From assembly GCA_030428905.1 (NCBI GenBank), contig JAUIED010000024.1, forward strand, positions 1 through 41,159: a DNA stretch of 41,159 bases. Direction: 5' to 3'. Both the position numbers and the translations under genes were made by a program. Position 1 is the stretch's first letter. Each line of letters opens with the position of its first letter. This stretch comes from Gammaproteobacteria bacterium (GTDB lineage Bacteria > Pseudomonadota > Gammaproteobacteria > Pseudomonadales > Azotimanducaceae). Below are positions 23,352 to 32,123 of the stretch, one piece after another. Under the pieces are notes generated by a model. It ran no database searches. It had not been told where the DNA came from and worked only from the letters and a program-made list of their open reading frames with translations.

Positions 23352-24638
23352 ATGCTCACCCTGCGCAGTCTCCATCACTATCTTGCGGGCCTCGTCGAGG
23401 GCAGGCTATGGCTGAAGGTTCTGATCGGCATGGTTGCCGGCCTGACTGTCGGGATGCTCATCGGTCCGAGCGTCGGCTGGGTCGAGGCGGAGACCAGCCT
23501 GTGGATTGGCAACTGGTTCGCATTGCCCGGCCAGCTCTTTCTCGTCACGGTGCAGATGATCGTCGTGCCGCTGGTGCTCGCATCGGTGATTCTTGGTCTG
23601 ACGTCCACGGAAGATGTGGAGCAGCTGCGCAGGCTCGGTCTGATGGTTGTGGGTTACTTTGTTGCGACCACGGCGTTTGCCGCTGCCATTGGTTTGTGGA
23701 TCGCTGATCTTCTCCGTCCGGGTGCAGGCCTCTCTGGTCGCGTAGCCACGCCGGCGGCTTCGCAGGCACCGCCTGCAGCGCAGATGCCGAGTATGGCGGA
23801 GCTGCCAGACCAACTCATCGGCCTTCTGCCTGGTAACCCGCTTGGCGCCATGGTTCAGGGCGAGATGCTGCAGATCGTCATCTTCTCCGTGATCATTGGC
23901 GTGGCCTGCCTGTCGCTCAGCCGTGAGCAGTCGCAGCCGATTCTGGGTTTGATGGCGGCATTGCAGCAGGTGTGCATGACCGTCGTGCGCTGGGCCATGT
24001 GGCTTGCGCCGGTTGCCGTGTTTGGCCTGATGGCGAGGCTGACGAGCCAGCTCGGCGTAGGCGCGTTGCTTGGTATGGGTTACTACGTCGTGACCGTGCT
24101 GCTCGGCCTGGCGATGCTGCTCGCCGTGTACCTGTTGATGCTGTTTCTCGTGCTCGGCACGCGGCCGGGTCGGTTTCTCGCAGACACCCGAGAGCTGCTC
24201 CTGCTGGCGTTCTCCACCTCGAGCTCGGCTGCGGTGATGCCGTTGTCGATGAAAACGGCAGAAGAGCAGCTCGCTGTACCCGCCGCCGTTGCCCGATTTG
24301 TCATTCCGCTCGGAGCAACCATCAACATGAACGGCACGGCGCTCTACCAGGGCGTTGCTGCGATGTTCCTCGCGCAAGTGTATGGCGTCGAGTTGGGGAT
24401 GAGCGCCATGGTGCTGGTGGTGGCTACCGCCGTTGGGTCCGCCATTGGCTCCCCGGGTACTCCCGGGGTCGGCATCGTCATCCTCGCCATGGTGCTCACG
24501 AGCGTCGGTATTCCCGCGGAAGGCGTTGCGCTGATCATGGGGGTAGACCGTATTCTCGACATGAGCCGCACGGCGGTGAACGTCGCCGGTGATGTGACGG
24601 CGGCTTCGCTCATGTCGCGCTGGGTTGGTGCTCGGTAG
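23352..24638 (+). CDS. Dicarboxylate/amino acid:cation symporter (DAACS family)
   Basis: 428 aa inner-membrane transporter of the GltP/DctA/GltPh type. Seen: the serine-rich re-entrant loop LLAFSTSSSAAVMPLSMKTA, then FVIPLGATINMNGTALYQG (the NMDGT-like motif, here NMNGT) and the second re-entrant loop VGSAIGSPGTPGVGIVILAM, followed by GVDRILDMSRTAVNVAGD. It imports glutamate, aspartate or C4-dicarboxylates with Na+ or H+; the Asn in NMNGT and the GVDRILDM segment do not settle which. It starts 66 bp after tamB and may have its own promoter. The 3' end overlaps the convergent protease gene by 29 bp. Confidence 0.93.
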   Translation: MLTLRSLHHYLAGLVEGRLWLKVLIGMVAGLTVGMLIGPSVGWVEAETSLWIGNWFALPGQLFLVTVQMIVVPLVLASVILGLTSTEDVEQLRRLGLMVVGYFVATTAFAAAIGLWIADLLRPGAGLSGRVATPAASQAPPAAQMPSMAELPDQLIGLLPGNPLGAMVQGEMLQIVIFSVIIGVACLSLSREQSQPILGLMAALQQVCMTVVRWAMWLAPVAVFGLMARLTSQLGVGALLGMGYYVVTVLLGLAMLLAVYLLMLFLVLGTRPGRFLADTRELLLLAFSTSSSAAVMPLSMKTAEEQLAVPAAVARFVIPLGATINMNGTALYQGVAAMFLAQVYGVELGMSAMVLVVATAVGSAIGSPGTPGVGIVILAMVLTSVGIPAEGVALIMGVDRILDMSRTAVNVAGDVTAASLMSRWVGAR

Positions 24639-25047
24639 CGTCCCTCAAGCGGTAAGACTGTTGCGGATCAACCACGCAGCGCCCGGCCATTGCCGTGCGG
24701 CCGACCAGCATACGGAAACCCATGTTGTCCCGGGCGGTGAGCGTCATCTCGATGTCGAAGGTCTGAGTGCCGAGGGCCAGCTCCGTACGCACGACCGGGC
24801 GCTCCTCTTCATGGCCGCCGCTGTCGCGCACCACCCGATAGTCGATGAGCTCCGCTTCGCACCACACCACGGTGTCGACGTCATGCTGAATGGGATGCAC
24901 GGCAAATCGGATGCGGCCGTCGCCAGGATCGTCGATTTCGAACGTGTGCAGCGCTGAGGTGCGCGCGCCGGTATCGACCTTTGCCTTGATGCGGGCAATA
25001 CCGAGCGCGGGTAGAGACACCCACTCGCGCCAACCCAAGACCAACAC
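24610..25047 (-). CDS. Retropepsin-like aspartic protease (RimK-associated, DUF785 family)
   Basis: 145 aa. Seen: the catalytic DTGARTSALH motif near residue 26, and the C-terminal MLVGRTAMAGRCVVDPQQSY typical of the family annotated as putative ATP-dependent zinc protease. Members often accompany rimK-like ATP-grasp ligases or gamma-glutamylcysteine ligase genes, but none is visible here. The start is GTG at 25047, giving the usual VLGWREWVSLP N-terminus. It lies 5 bp downstream of the glutathione S-transferase gene and is probably co-transcribed with it. The 3' end overlaps the symporter gene. Confidence 0.85.
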   Translation of the reverse strand: MLVLGWREWVSLPALGIARIKAKVDTGARTSALHTFEIDDPGDGRIRFAVHPIQHDVDTVVWCEAELIDYRVVRDSGGHEEERPVVRTELALGTQTFDIEMTLTARDNMGFRMLVGRTAMAGRCVVDPQQSYRLRDATEHQPSAT

Positions 25048-25052
25048 CGGGC

Positions 25053-25778
25053 TCAGGCGTCCGGTGCCGGGCGAGCCCGCTGGTTGTACAGCAGCGCACG
25101 CAGGCGTGCTTTTTCCTCGTCGGAGAGGTTCGCAAAGTCATTGCGCATATCGCTGCCCACCGCCATGCCGCGTTGTACGGCGGGCCGTTCTCCAAGCTCC
25201 TCGAACCAGCGCTTGAAGTGCTTGAACTCATTGATGTCCTGTCCCTGGCCTTCCCAGTTCACGGTCCAGGGGTAGCAGATCATGTCGGCGATGGTGTACT
25301 CGTCACCCGCCAGGTACGGCGACTCGTAGAGCCGGTTGTTGAGTACGCCGTAGATGCGATTGACCTCGTCGGTGAAGCGGCGCACGGCGTAGGATTGATC
25401 TCCTTCGCTGTCGCCGAGCCGGCGGAAGTGCCCGCACTCACCGGACTTCGGCCCCTGGTTCGCCATTTGCCACATGAGCCATTGATTCACGGCGTAGCGG
25501 CCGTGCAGGTCCGAGGGGTAGAACTGGCCGGCTTTTTCGGCGATGTACATCATCATGGCGCCGGATTCGAACAGCGAGATCGGCGCGCCACCGCCGGCAG
25601 GTGCGTGATCCACCATCGCCGGCATGCGGTTGTTCGGGCAGATTTTCAGGAACGCGTCGGTGAACTGGTCCCCCTGGCCGATGTTGCAGGGCACCACGGT
25701 GTACTCCAGCCCGCACTCCTCCAGCAGAATGGTGACTTTCTTTCCGTTTGGCGTCGGCCAGTAGTGCAGGTCGATCAT
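25053..25778 (-). CDS. Glutathione S-transferase family protein (YghU/YfcG-like)
   Basis: 241 aa. The thioredoxin-like N-terminal domain begins YWPTPNGKKVTILLEECGL, where the Asn takes part in glutathione binding in YfcG-like proteins, and continues to NNRMPAMVDHAP and LFESGAMMMYIAEKAG. The all-helical C-terminal domain contains YLAGDEYTIADMICYPW. It is likely a disulfide-bond reductase-type GST. The start MIDLHYWP at 25778 is preferred; ATG at 25808 would add ten residues. Divergent from the cardiolipin synthase gene with 72 bp between starts. Confidence 0.92.
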   Translation of the reverse strand: MIDLHYWPTPNGKKVTILLEECGLEYTVVPCNIGQGDQFTDAFLKICPNNRMPAMVDHAPAGGGAPISLFESGAMMMYIAEKAGQFYPSDLHGRYAVNQWLMWQMANQGPKSGECGHFRRLGDSEGDQSYAVRRFTDEVNRIYGVLNNRLYESPYLAGDEYTIADMICYPWTVNWEGQGQDINEFKHFKRWFEELGERPAVQRGMAVGSDMRNDFANLSDEEKARLRALLYNQRARPAPDA

Positions 25779-25850
25779 TGCCGCGATCCCGATTTGCGAT
25801 ATGGGCATTGTCTCGGTATCCGGCGAAAATCTGTAGTACTTTGCGCAACG

Positions 25851-27260
25851 ATGAACATTGAGCCGATCATCGCCTTTCTTCGGGACTCCCAGGCCTGGCT
25901 GTTCACGCTGGGTCACGCGGTCACGGCGGTGTTTGCAGGCGGCCACGCACTGCTTAAAAAGAAGGAGCCGAGGGCTGCGCAGGTATGGCTGATCATCTGC
26001 GTTTTCATCCCCTATCTTGGCCCCTTCGCCTACTTTCTCTTTGGCATCAATCGCATCGAGACCCGCGCCCGGCGTTTGCGCGAGCCGCCGCCGGATACCC
26101 CGCCCCCCGTCGCCGCACCGGAGGATCCGCCGAGCCCCTTTGCATCGGTGGGGCGCAGCGTGCTGCAGATCCCGGCGAGCCGCGGCAACGTGGTGCGGCC
26201 GCTTGTGAACGGCGAAGCTGCCTACCCCGCGATGCTTGCCGCCATCGATCGGGCTGAACGCTATGTCTACCTCGCTTCCTACATTTTTTCCAACGATCAT
26301 ATCGGCAAACGCTTCGTGCAGGCTCTGGCTGACGCGCAACAGCGTGGTGTTGCGGTTCGGGTGCTGGTGGATGCGATCGGTGAGTGGTACTCATTGCCTC
26401 GGATCAAGCGTGAGATGGCGCGGGCGGCCATTCCCTACCGCCGGTTCCTGCCGCCGCGCTGGTTTCCGCCGTTTGGTTACGTCAACCTGCGCACACACAG
26501 GAAGCTGCTGATCGCCGATGGTGTAGTCGGCTTTACCGGCGGTATGAACATTGGCGAGCGTCACGTCATGGATCGCTTCGGACGCCGGTCTGCGGACGAT
26601 GTGCACTTCGAGCTGCGCGGCCCCGTTGTTTCAGAGCTCGCGCGGGTGTTCATCGACGACTGGCAGTTTGCCAGCGACGAAGCATTGGACTTTACGCCCG
26701 TTGCTGAGGCCCAGGTCGGTGAGCACTGGTGCCGGGTGGTGCCGGACGGCCCCAATGAAGACATGGACAAGCTCGCCTCGGTGCTGCAGGGGGCCATCGC
26801 CAATGCTGAACGTACGGTATCCATCATGACGCCGTATTTTCTTCCCGAGCGGGATCTGCTGGTGGGGTTGCAGACGGCTGCTCTGCGCGGCGTGGATGTG
26901 CGGGTGGTCATCCCACGGCGAAGCAATCTGCCGTATGTCGATTGGGCGACGCGCCATGTGCTGCCGGAACTGACCCGCAAGGGCGTGCGCATCTTCACCA
27001 GAGAGCCGTTCTCTCACGCCAAACTCTTCGCGGCGGATGACGCCTACGCGCTCATCGGTACAGCGAACCTGGACCCGAGGAGCTTACGGTTGAACTTCGA
27101 GCTCGGTGTTGAGGTGTTTGACGCAGGTTTCGCCGCGCAGATCCGCCAGATGGTGCGTGTCTCAGGCGACCAGGAGCTCACTGCAGAGGCACTCTCAGAA
27201 AGATCGTTGCCGGCCCGCCTGCGCGACGCCACGGTGGCGCTGTTCACGCCTTACCTTTAG
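25851..27260 (+). CDS. cls: Cardiolipin synthase (phospholipase D superfamily)
   Basis: 469 aa. Two N-terminal membrane segments (about residues 15-32 and 44-65) are followed by two phospholipase D-like halves, each with an HKD motif: His216-Lys218-Asp223 and His389-Lys391-Asp396. It joins phosphatidylglycerol molecules (or PG and another phospholipid) to form cardiolipin in the inner membrane. The length matches ClsA (486 aa in E. coli). A proline-rich linker (residues 79-98) separates the membrane part from the catalytic part. The ATG at 25851 is chosen because the membrane segments begin there; the frame extends far upstream without meaning. Confidence 0.93.
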   Translation: MNIEPIIAFLRDSQAWLFTLGHAVTAVFAGGHALLKKKEPRAAQVWLIICVFIPYLGPFAYFLFGINRIETRARRLREPPPDTPPPVAAPEDPPSPFASVGRSVLQIPASRGNVVRPLVNGEAAYPAMLAAIDRAERYVYLASYIFSNDHIGKRFVQALADAQQRGVAVRVLVDAIGEWYSLPRIKREMARAAIPYRRFLPPRWFPPFGYVNLRTHRKLLIADGVVGFTGGMNIGERHVMDRFGRRSADDVHFELRGPVVSELARVFIDDWQFASDEALDFTPVAEAQVGEHWCRVVPDGPNEDMDKLASVLQGAIANAERTVSIMTPYFLPERDLLVGLQTAALRGVDVRVVIPRRSNLPYVDWATRHVLPELTRKGVRIFTREPFSHAKLFAADDAYALIGTANLDPRSLRLNFELGVEVFDAGFAAQIRQMVRVSGDQELTAEALSERSLPARLRDATVALFTPYL

Positions 27261-27269
27261 CCGTGAGCG

Positions 27270-27767
27270 TCAGCCTTTCTGTGTGCCTCTATAGGTGCTG
27301 ACGCTGGTGCCGTTGGCGCGGTTGTAGAGGGCGAGCGTTTCGGCATCGGTCGCCTGCCGCGGCACGCGGATGCGGATGGCGCCGTTCGCCGGGTTGTACC
27401 AGAACGGATGGTTGGTGGTGGTTTTGTCGATGGGGTGCCACTTACCACTGCCGGTTTGATCGTTGTCCGATTGAATGGTGTTGTGATGGTCCGGATGCAA
27501 CGGGTTGGCGGGGAGCTTGTAGCCCTGAAACCACACCACCTCCACCCGCGCCGGGAAGTTGCCGTCACTGTCGCGGTTGCGGTCTATCTGTCGGCCGATG
27601 CTGCGGACTACATTGAACGCCGCTGCAGCGCGGGCGTCGTCATCGTGGTTCGTGAGGTTTGGCACCACGGCAGCCGCGAAGATCGCCAGCAGCACGGCGA
27701 CTATCAACAGTTCCACCAATGTGAACCCAGGCGCCGGCATCGGGCGCTGGGTTTTGTGCACGTCCAT
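27270..27767 (-). CDS. Orphan type IV pilin-like / pseudopilin protein (paralogue 2)
   Basis: 165 aa. A 14-residue basic leader ending in PAPG is followed by FTLVELLIVAVLLAIFAAAV with Glu5, a prepilin peptidase substrate. The C-terminal half carries WFQGYKLPANP, HPFWYNPANGAIRIRVP and NRANGTS, which match the paralogue at 889-1377 (WFQAYKLPSSP, PFWYNQSNGIVRIRVP, NRVNGT). No pilus assembly gene is nearby. Convergent with cls, 9 bp between stops. It may be a minor pilin of a distant type IV pilus or type II secretion system, or a surface protein using that export route. Confidence 0.85.
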   Translation of the reverse strand: MDVHKTQRPMPAPGFTLVELLIVAVLLAIFAAAVVPNLTNHDDDARAAAAFNVVRSIGRQIDRNRDSDGNFPARVEVVWFQGYKLPANPLHPDHHNTIQSDNDQTGSGKWHPIDKTTTNHPFWYNPANGAIRIRVPRQATDAETLALYNRANGTSVSTYRGTQKG

Positions 27768-27829
27768 GTTTGGATTGTAGATGCACGCCAGAGCTCAAAG
27801 TGTGACTGATTCGGCGGTGCGCCGGATTG

Positions 27830-29998
27830 TCAGTTCACCTCGAGCCGCTGTTGTGGCAGTGCTTCCACGTGGGCCATCTGCTGCTTCAGGCCGAGAAGAT
27901 CCAACAGCACCTCGCCGGTTTCCCGAACCATTGCGTCTTCGGCGGGGTCGGTGTCTTCCTCCGCGTCCTGCTCTTCCTCGAGGGCGTCGAGGGAGGCCAG
28001 CGGCTCTTTGCCCTGAATGGTGCGCAGGCCGTTTTCCAGGGCCAGCCGCCAGGCGTCTTCTTCCTTCTTCTCCTGGCGGCGCACGGCTTCGTTCAGCGAC
28101 AGATGAGTGCGCTCGCTGCGCTCTTTGGATTTGGCGGCCAGGGTGCGCAGGTAGTTGAACTCTGCATCGTCAGCTACTCGTGCGTCATGCAGGGTGCGCA
28201 GCTCCTGCAGCACCCCTTCCAGGTTGGATTTCCGGGTGAACAGCGCCGGTTGGATCATGTCCCAGGGCAGCGCATCGTCGAGGCTCGACTCGCCGATCTG
28301 CGTCACGTCGAACAACTCCGGCAGTGCCACGTCTGGCACGATGCCTTGATGCTGGGTGCTTTGACCGGAGACGCGATAGAACTTCGCTGCGGTGATCTTC
28401 AGCTGGCCGCGGTTCAACGGGATCAACGTCTGCACGGTGCCTTTCCCGAACGTCTGGCTGCCGACGATGATGCCACGGCCGTAGTCCTGGATAGCGCCGG
28501 CGAAGATCTCAGACGCCGAGGCGCTCAAACGGTTCACCATCACCGCCAGCGGTCCGTCCCAGGCTACGCTGTCGTCGTTGTCGGTGTACACCGCCGGGCG
28601 GCGTCGGGCGGACTTCACCTGCACGGTGGGTCCGGATTCAATGAACAGCCCCGTGAGGGAGTCGGCTTCCTGCAGTGAGCCGCCGCCGTTGTTGCGCAGG
28701 TCGATAATGAGCCCATCAACACCTTCGGCATTCAGCTCGCTGATCAGCTTGCGCACGTCGCGGGTGGTGGACTTGGCGTTGGGATCTCCTGCCTGCAACG
28801 CCTTGAAGTCTGCGTAGAACGTGGGAATCTCGATGACGCCCACTTTGTAGGCCTGGCCGCCGCGCTGCAGCGTGAGCAACTTCTTCTGCGCTGCCTGCTC
28901 TTCGAGCTGCACCGTGTCGCGCGTGATGGAGATGATTCTGCTGGTGTCTGCCTCACTGCCATCGGGCTGGATTTCCAGGCGCACGGTTGAGCCTTTCGGG
29001 CCGCGAATGAGATCCACCACATCGTCCAGGCGCCATCCGACCACGTCGATGAGCGGGCCGTTGTCGCCGTGGCCAACGCTCAGGATGCGATCGTTGGGTT
29101 TGAGGTCGCCGGCTTTGTCGGCGGGGCCTGCGGGCACGAGGCGCACGACTTCGGTGTATTCGTCTTCGTTGCGCAGCACCGCGCCAATGCCTTCGAGCGA
29201 CAGCGACATGTTGATGTTGAAGTTCTGTGAGGTGCGCGGTGAGAAATACTGGGTGTGCGGGTCGTAGGTTGCCGCAAAGGCGTTCACGTAGAGCTGGAAG
29301 GCGTCTTCGCTCTTGGTCTGCTGCGTCTGCTTCAGCCGGTTCTTGTAGCGCTTGCTCAAGAGCTCCTGAATCTCCGCCATCTCCTTGCCGTTGAGCTTCA
29401 TGCTCAGCGCGGCCGCCTTCAGACGTTTGCGCCAGATGTCGTCAAGTTCCTGATCGTTGCGCGGCCAGGGCGCGTTCTCACGGTCGAGCTCGATGTCCTC
29501 GTCGTTCGTGAAATTCATCTTGTCGAAGTGTTGATCGAGCTCGGTGAGCAGAAACTGCAACCTGTTGATCACGCCGTGCTGATAACGGTTGAAGATATCG
29601 AATGCAGGCACGAGGTCGCCCTCGCGCAGCGCCTCGTCCAGGGTGTAGCGGTACTTCTCCATCTCGGCCACGTCTGCAGCGCGTAAATACATGCGCTGGT
29701 TGTCGAGCATGGCCAGGTACTTCTCGAAGATCTCGCTTGAGAGGCTGTCGTCGAGCTGTTTGCGCACGAAGTGCGTGTAACGAAGCTGCTCGACGATGGT
29801 CAGGCTGGTACTGGTGTGTACATCGAGCGGCTTGAGCGGAGTGTAGGACTCCGCCGGAGCGACGACGGCACCGGTTGCAATGGCAGCTTCGTCTGGTGAC
29901 ACGCGCAGGGCGGTGTCGGCGTGCGCGGCGAATGTCAGCAGCGCGGCTGCAGCCAGCGATGTTGGTGTGAGGGCATGTAGCAGTTTCGACTTCTTCAA
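27830..29998 (-). CDS. prc: Carboxy-terminal (tail-specific) processing protease Prc, S41A
   Basis: 722-aa periplasmic protease that cleaves proteins from exposed C-termini and trims envelope enzymes. Signal peptide SLAAAALLTFAAHA, N-terminal helical domain, PDZ domain (about 285-360), then the S41 catalytic domain with the Ser/Lys dyad in LSASASEIFAG (Ser494) and TFGKGTVQ (Lys519). C-terminal helical domain with a very acidic patch (EEEQDAEEDTDPAED). The start is TTG at 29998, chosen for the AGGAAG 8 nt upstream and the signal peptide; the frame runs on to 30274 without a plausible N-terminus. The family's helical platform residues are present. Divergent from the FKBP gene. Confidence 0.93.
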   Translation of the reverse strand: MKKSKLLHALTPTSLAAAALLTFAAHADTALRVSPDEAAIATGAVVAPAESYTPLKPLDVHTSTSLTIVEQLRYTHFVRKQLDDSLSSEIFEKYLAMLDNQRMYLRAADVAEMEKYRYTLDEALREGDLVPAFDIFNRYQHGVINRLQFLLTELDQHFDKMNFTNDEDIELDRENAPWPRNDQELDDIWRKRLKAAALSMKLNGKEMAEIQELLSKRYKNRLKQTQQTKSEDAFQLYVNAFAATYDPHTQYFSPRTSQNFNINMSLSLEGIGAVLRNEDEYTEVVRLVPAGPADKAGDLKPNDRILSVGHGDNGPLIDVVGWRLDDVVDLIRGPKGSTVRLEIQPDGSEADTSRIISITRDTVQLEEQAAQKKLLTLQRGGQAYKVGVIEIPTFYADFKALQAGDPNAKSTTRDVRKLISELNAEGVDGLIIDLRNNGGGSLQEADSLTGLFIESGPTVQVKSARRRPAVYTDNDDSVAWDGPLAVMVNRLSASASEIFAGAIQDYGRGIIVGSQTFGKGTVQTLIPLNRGQLKITAAKFYRVSGQSTQHQGIVPDVALPELFDVTQIGESSLDDALPWDMIQPALFTRKSNLEGVLQELRTLHDARVADDAEFNYLRTLAAKSKERSERTHLSLNEAVRRQEKKEEDAWRLALENGLRTIQGKEPLASLDALEEEQDAEEDTDPAEDAMVRETGEVLLDLLGLKQQMAHVEALPQQRLEVN

Positions 29999-30305
29999 CG
30001 CGTTTACTTCCTCTGTTTCCTTCGCTTGCTTCGGCTTGGGCGACGTCTCTGCAGTGCAGCCGTTGTTTTCAAAGCAGCTGCGTACCTGTAGGGTGCGCGG
30101 CTGCGGCTCACCCAGTCTAACAGCGCATTGGGCACCGTTTGCCGGGTTGAGTTCCATTTGTGCGGCGGTGTTCAGAGGCCCAGACCCCCATGAACCGCGC
30201 AGTCCCACATCATGGATGCGGCTTCGCCACAACGCTATGACCAGAATGTAACGTGCCCCGGCGGGCAACGCCACGCCGGCAGACCATCATATCCAGGAGT
30301 ATTTC
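29999..30305. other. 307-bp intergenic region between prc and FKBP gene
   Basis: Separates two divergent genes and must hold both promoters. I see no match to the TGTGACT-N17-GTC motif and no convincing sigma-70 pair. A 6-bp hairpin (CCGGCG 30258-30263, CGCCGG 30274-30279) lies just before the FKBP ribosome-binding site AGGAG at 30294. Confidence 0.5.
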
Positions 30306-31076
30306 GTGCCTACACGCCGCGAGTTCGTTCGTCCCCTGACCTCCCAAAGAACACCTTCCCGCCTCGCCGCCGCAGTGTGCGGCGTCTTTATGGCAACATT
30401 CTTTACCACATCATGCGCGCAGCCACAATCGGAGCCACCGCAAGCAGCACCTGTGGAGGTGGCGCTGGATTCGGAGATTCGCAAGGGTTCATACCAGGTG
30501 GGCTTCAACATGGCCCGCCAGCTGAATGGGCAGTTCTCCGGTGCGCTCGACGAGCAGGCATTCATGGCTGGCGTGGCTGATCTGCTGGCGGGCAAAGACA
30601 GCCGGGTAGCGCCGGCTGACGCTCAGGCAGCCCTGCAGGCACTGCTCACCGAACAGCGCGCACTTGCAGATAAGGCAGCGGCTGCGGAAGCGGAGGCGGG
30701 TGCCGCCTATCTGGCGAAGAACGCCGAGCGTGATGAGGTGACGGCGCTGCCCTCCGGGCTGCAGTACGAAGTGCTCACCATGGGCAAAGGCGCCAAGCCC
30801 GCGGCAACGGATCGAGTGACGACCCACTACGAGGGCCGGCTGCTCGACGGCACGGTGTTCGACAGCTCCTACGCGCGCGGGGAGCCGGTCGCCTTCCCCC
30901 TGGATGGGGTCATCAGCGGGTGGACGGAAGGCCTGCAGCTCATGCCCGCGGGCTCGAAGTGGCGGTTGTATGTGCCGTCGAACCTGGGGTACGGCACGCG
31001 CGGTGCACCGCCCTCCATACCGCCGAACGCAACGCTGATATTCGATGTGGAGCTGCTCTCCATCGGCGGTGAATGA
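30306..31076 (+). CDS. FKBP-type peptidyl-prolyl isomerase, predicted lipoprotein
   Basis: 256 aa. An N-terminal signal sequence ends in FTTSC, an imperfect lipobox, so it may be an envelope lipoprotein. A helical FKBP_N (Mip/FkpA-like) dimerisation domain covers about residues 60-140. The FKBP domain follows: THYEGRLLDGTVFDSSYARG, VISGWTEGLQLMPAGSKWRL and YGTRGAPPSIPPNATLIFDV. It speeds proline isomerisation of envelope proteins and probably has chaperone activity, like FkpA or FklB. The start is GTG at 30306 with AGGAG 7 nt upstream. Its neighbour prc is another envelope protein quality-control gene. Confidence 0.9.
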   Translation: MPTRREFVRPLTSQRTPSRLAAAVCGVFMATFFTTSCAQPQSEPPQAAPVEVALDSEIRKGSYQVGFNMARQLNGQFSGALDEQAFMAGVADLLAGKDSRVAPADAQAALQALLTEQRALADKAAAAEAEAGAAYLAKNAERDEVTALPSGLQYEVLTMGKGAKPAATDRVTTHYEGRLLDGTVFDSSYARGEPVAFPLDGVISGWTEGLQLMPAGSKWRLYVPSNLGYGTRGAPPSIPPNATLIFDVELLSIGGE

Positions 31077-31079
31077 GGC

Positions 31080-31760
31080 TCACGCGTCGCTGTCTTCCAG
31101 CTCGATGCCGAGCGGACCGAGCAGGTAGCCCACCTGCTCGGCGAGCATACGCGTACCGCTGAGGTCCAGCTGCCGTGGGTCCAGGTTGTTGAACGTTGCC
31201 CCGCGTAGGTCGGCGCCCGACAGGCATAGTGCCTGACCGCTGATGTTGCTGAGGTCACTGTGGCGCAGGTCGGTGTTGCTCAGATCGCAGTTGGACAGCA
31301 GCCCCTCGATCAGGCGGCAGCCGCTCAACACCGCGCCGCTCAGGTTGGTGTTGGAAAGGTCTGCGTAGCTCATGTTGCAGCCGTCGAAGCGCGCGCTGAT
31401 CATGGGCGTGCGGCTTGCGATGGGCATGCTGAAGTCAGCACCGGTGAGTTCCACGCCCTGCATCTGGCAACGCTCGAACTGCACGTCGTAGGCGAGGATC
31501 TGGGTCATGTTTGCCATGGACAGATCGCAAGCCGTGAACATGGCCCCCGCCAGGTCGGCGTACGCAAACTCGGCGGCCTGGTCGTGCTCTGAATCGAAGA
31601 AGGTGCAGCGTTCGAAGCGGCAGTCGCGCAAACTGGCGCCGCGCAGACGCGACCCGGCGAAGCGGCAGTTGGTGAACGTTGCACCATCGAGCTCTGCGCC
31701 AGCCAGATCCAGCGCGCTACAATCGAGGTCCTGGTAAGTACCGTCCTTTTCCAGCTGCAT
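31080..31760 (-). CDS. Pentapeptide-repeat protein
   Basis: 226 aa made almost wholly of A(D/N)LxX-type pentapeptide repeats, for example CDLSNTDLRHSDLSNISGQA and LSGAELDGATF-like units, from about residue 15 to 200. Such repeats fold into a right-handed quadrilateral beta helix. Some family members mimic DNA and protect gyrase, but most have no known role, and nothing here selects one. GGAAGGA precedes the ATG. Convergent with the FKBP gene (3 bp between stops) and divergent from the next gene with 12 bp between starts. Confidence 0.85.
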   Translation of the reverse strand: MQLEKDGTYQDLDCSALDLAGAELDGATFTNCRFAGSRLRGASLRDCRFERCTFFDSEHDQAAEFAYADLAGAMFTACDLSMANMTQILAYDVQFERCQMQGVELTGADFSMPIASRTPMISARFDGCNMSYADLSNTNLSGAVLSGCRLIEGLLSNCDLSNTDLRHSDLSNISGQALCLSGADLRGATFNNLDPRQLDLSGTRMLAEQVGYLLGPLGIELEDSDA

Positions 31761-31772
31761 GAGGTCCTTCCG

Positions 31773-32123
31773 TTGAGCAAGCCAAACATACCCAAGCGGC
31801 CCAACGAATCCTATACCGCAAGATATCGGCGGGAGCGCGGCGAAGGAAGCGGGCGGGCCAAACCCGGTGCGGTACAGCGCAAGCTCACCCGTGTGGTCGT
31901 TGCCGGCAGCCTGCTGCTGTTCGTCGTGGTGATCTGGCTCGTGGTGGAGCTTGGCGCGGATCGAGACGAGATGCTGGCGCTGTTCGGCACCAGCCTGCTC
32001 TTCATCGGCGCGCCGCTGCTGCTGGGTCTCGCGCTCGGCGGCGTCTGGGTGGTGCTGAAAGTGTGGCGTCAGCGTAGCGCTTCGAACACACGCTCCGAGC
32101 GCAACTCGAAACCCGCTTCGTAG
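31773..32123 (+). CDS. Small two-helix membrane protein of unknown function
   Basis: 116 aa. The N-terminal 38 residues are basic and proline-rich (SKPNIPKRPNESYTARYRRE). Two hydrophobic segments follow, at about 42-60 (VVVAGSLLLFVVVIWLVVEL) and 70-95, then a short basic tail. No family recognised. The start is TTG at 31773, the only sensible start in the frame. It is divergent from the pentapeptide-repeat gene, and its last 55 bp overlap the convergent signal peptidase gene. Codon use looks normal for a real gene. Confidence 0.65.
   Translation: MSKPNIPKRPNESYTARYRRERGEGSGRAKPGAVQRKLTRVVVAGSLLLFVVVIWLVVELGADRDEMLALFGTSLLFIGAPLLLGLALGGVWVVLKVWRQRSASNTRSERNSKPAS

Noticed and set aside
27801-27831. 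A further TGTGACT in the intergenic region after the second pilin gene
   Set aside because: At the required 17-nt spacing the sequence is GATTGT, not GTC; the GTC that follows is 21 nt away, and the site points into the 3' end of prc rather than at a start codon.
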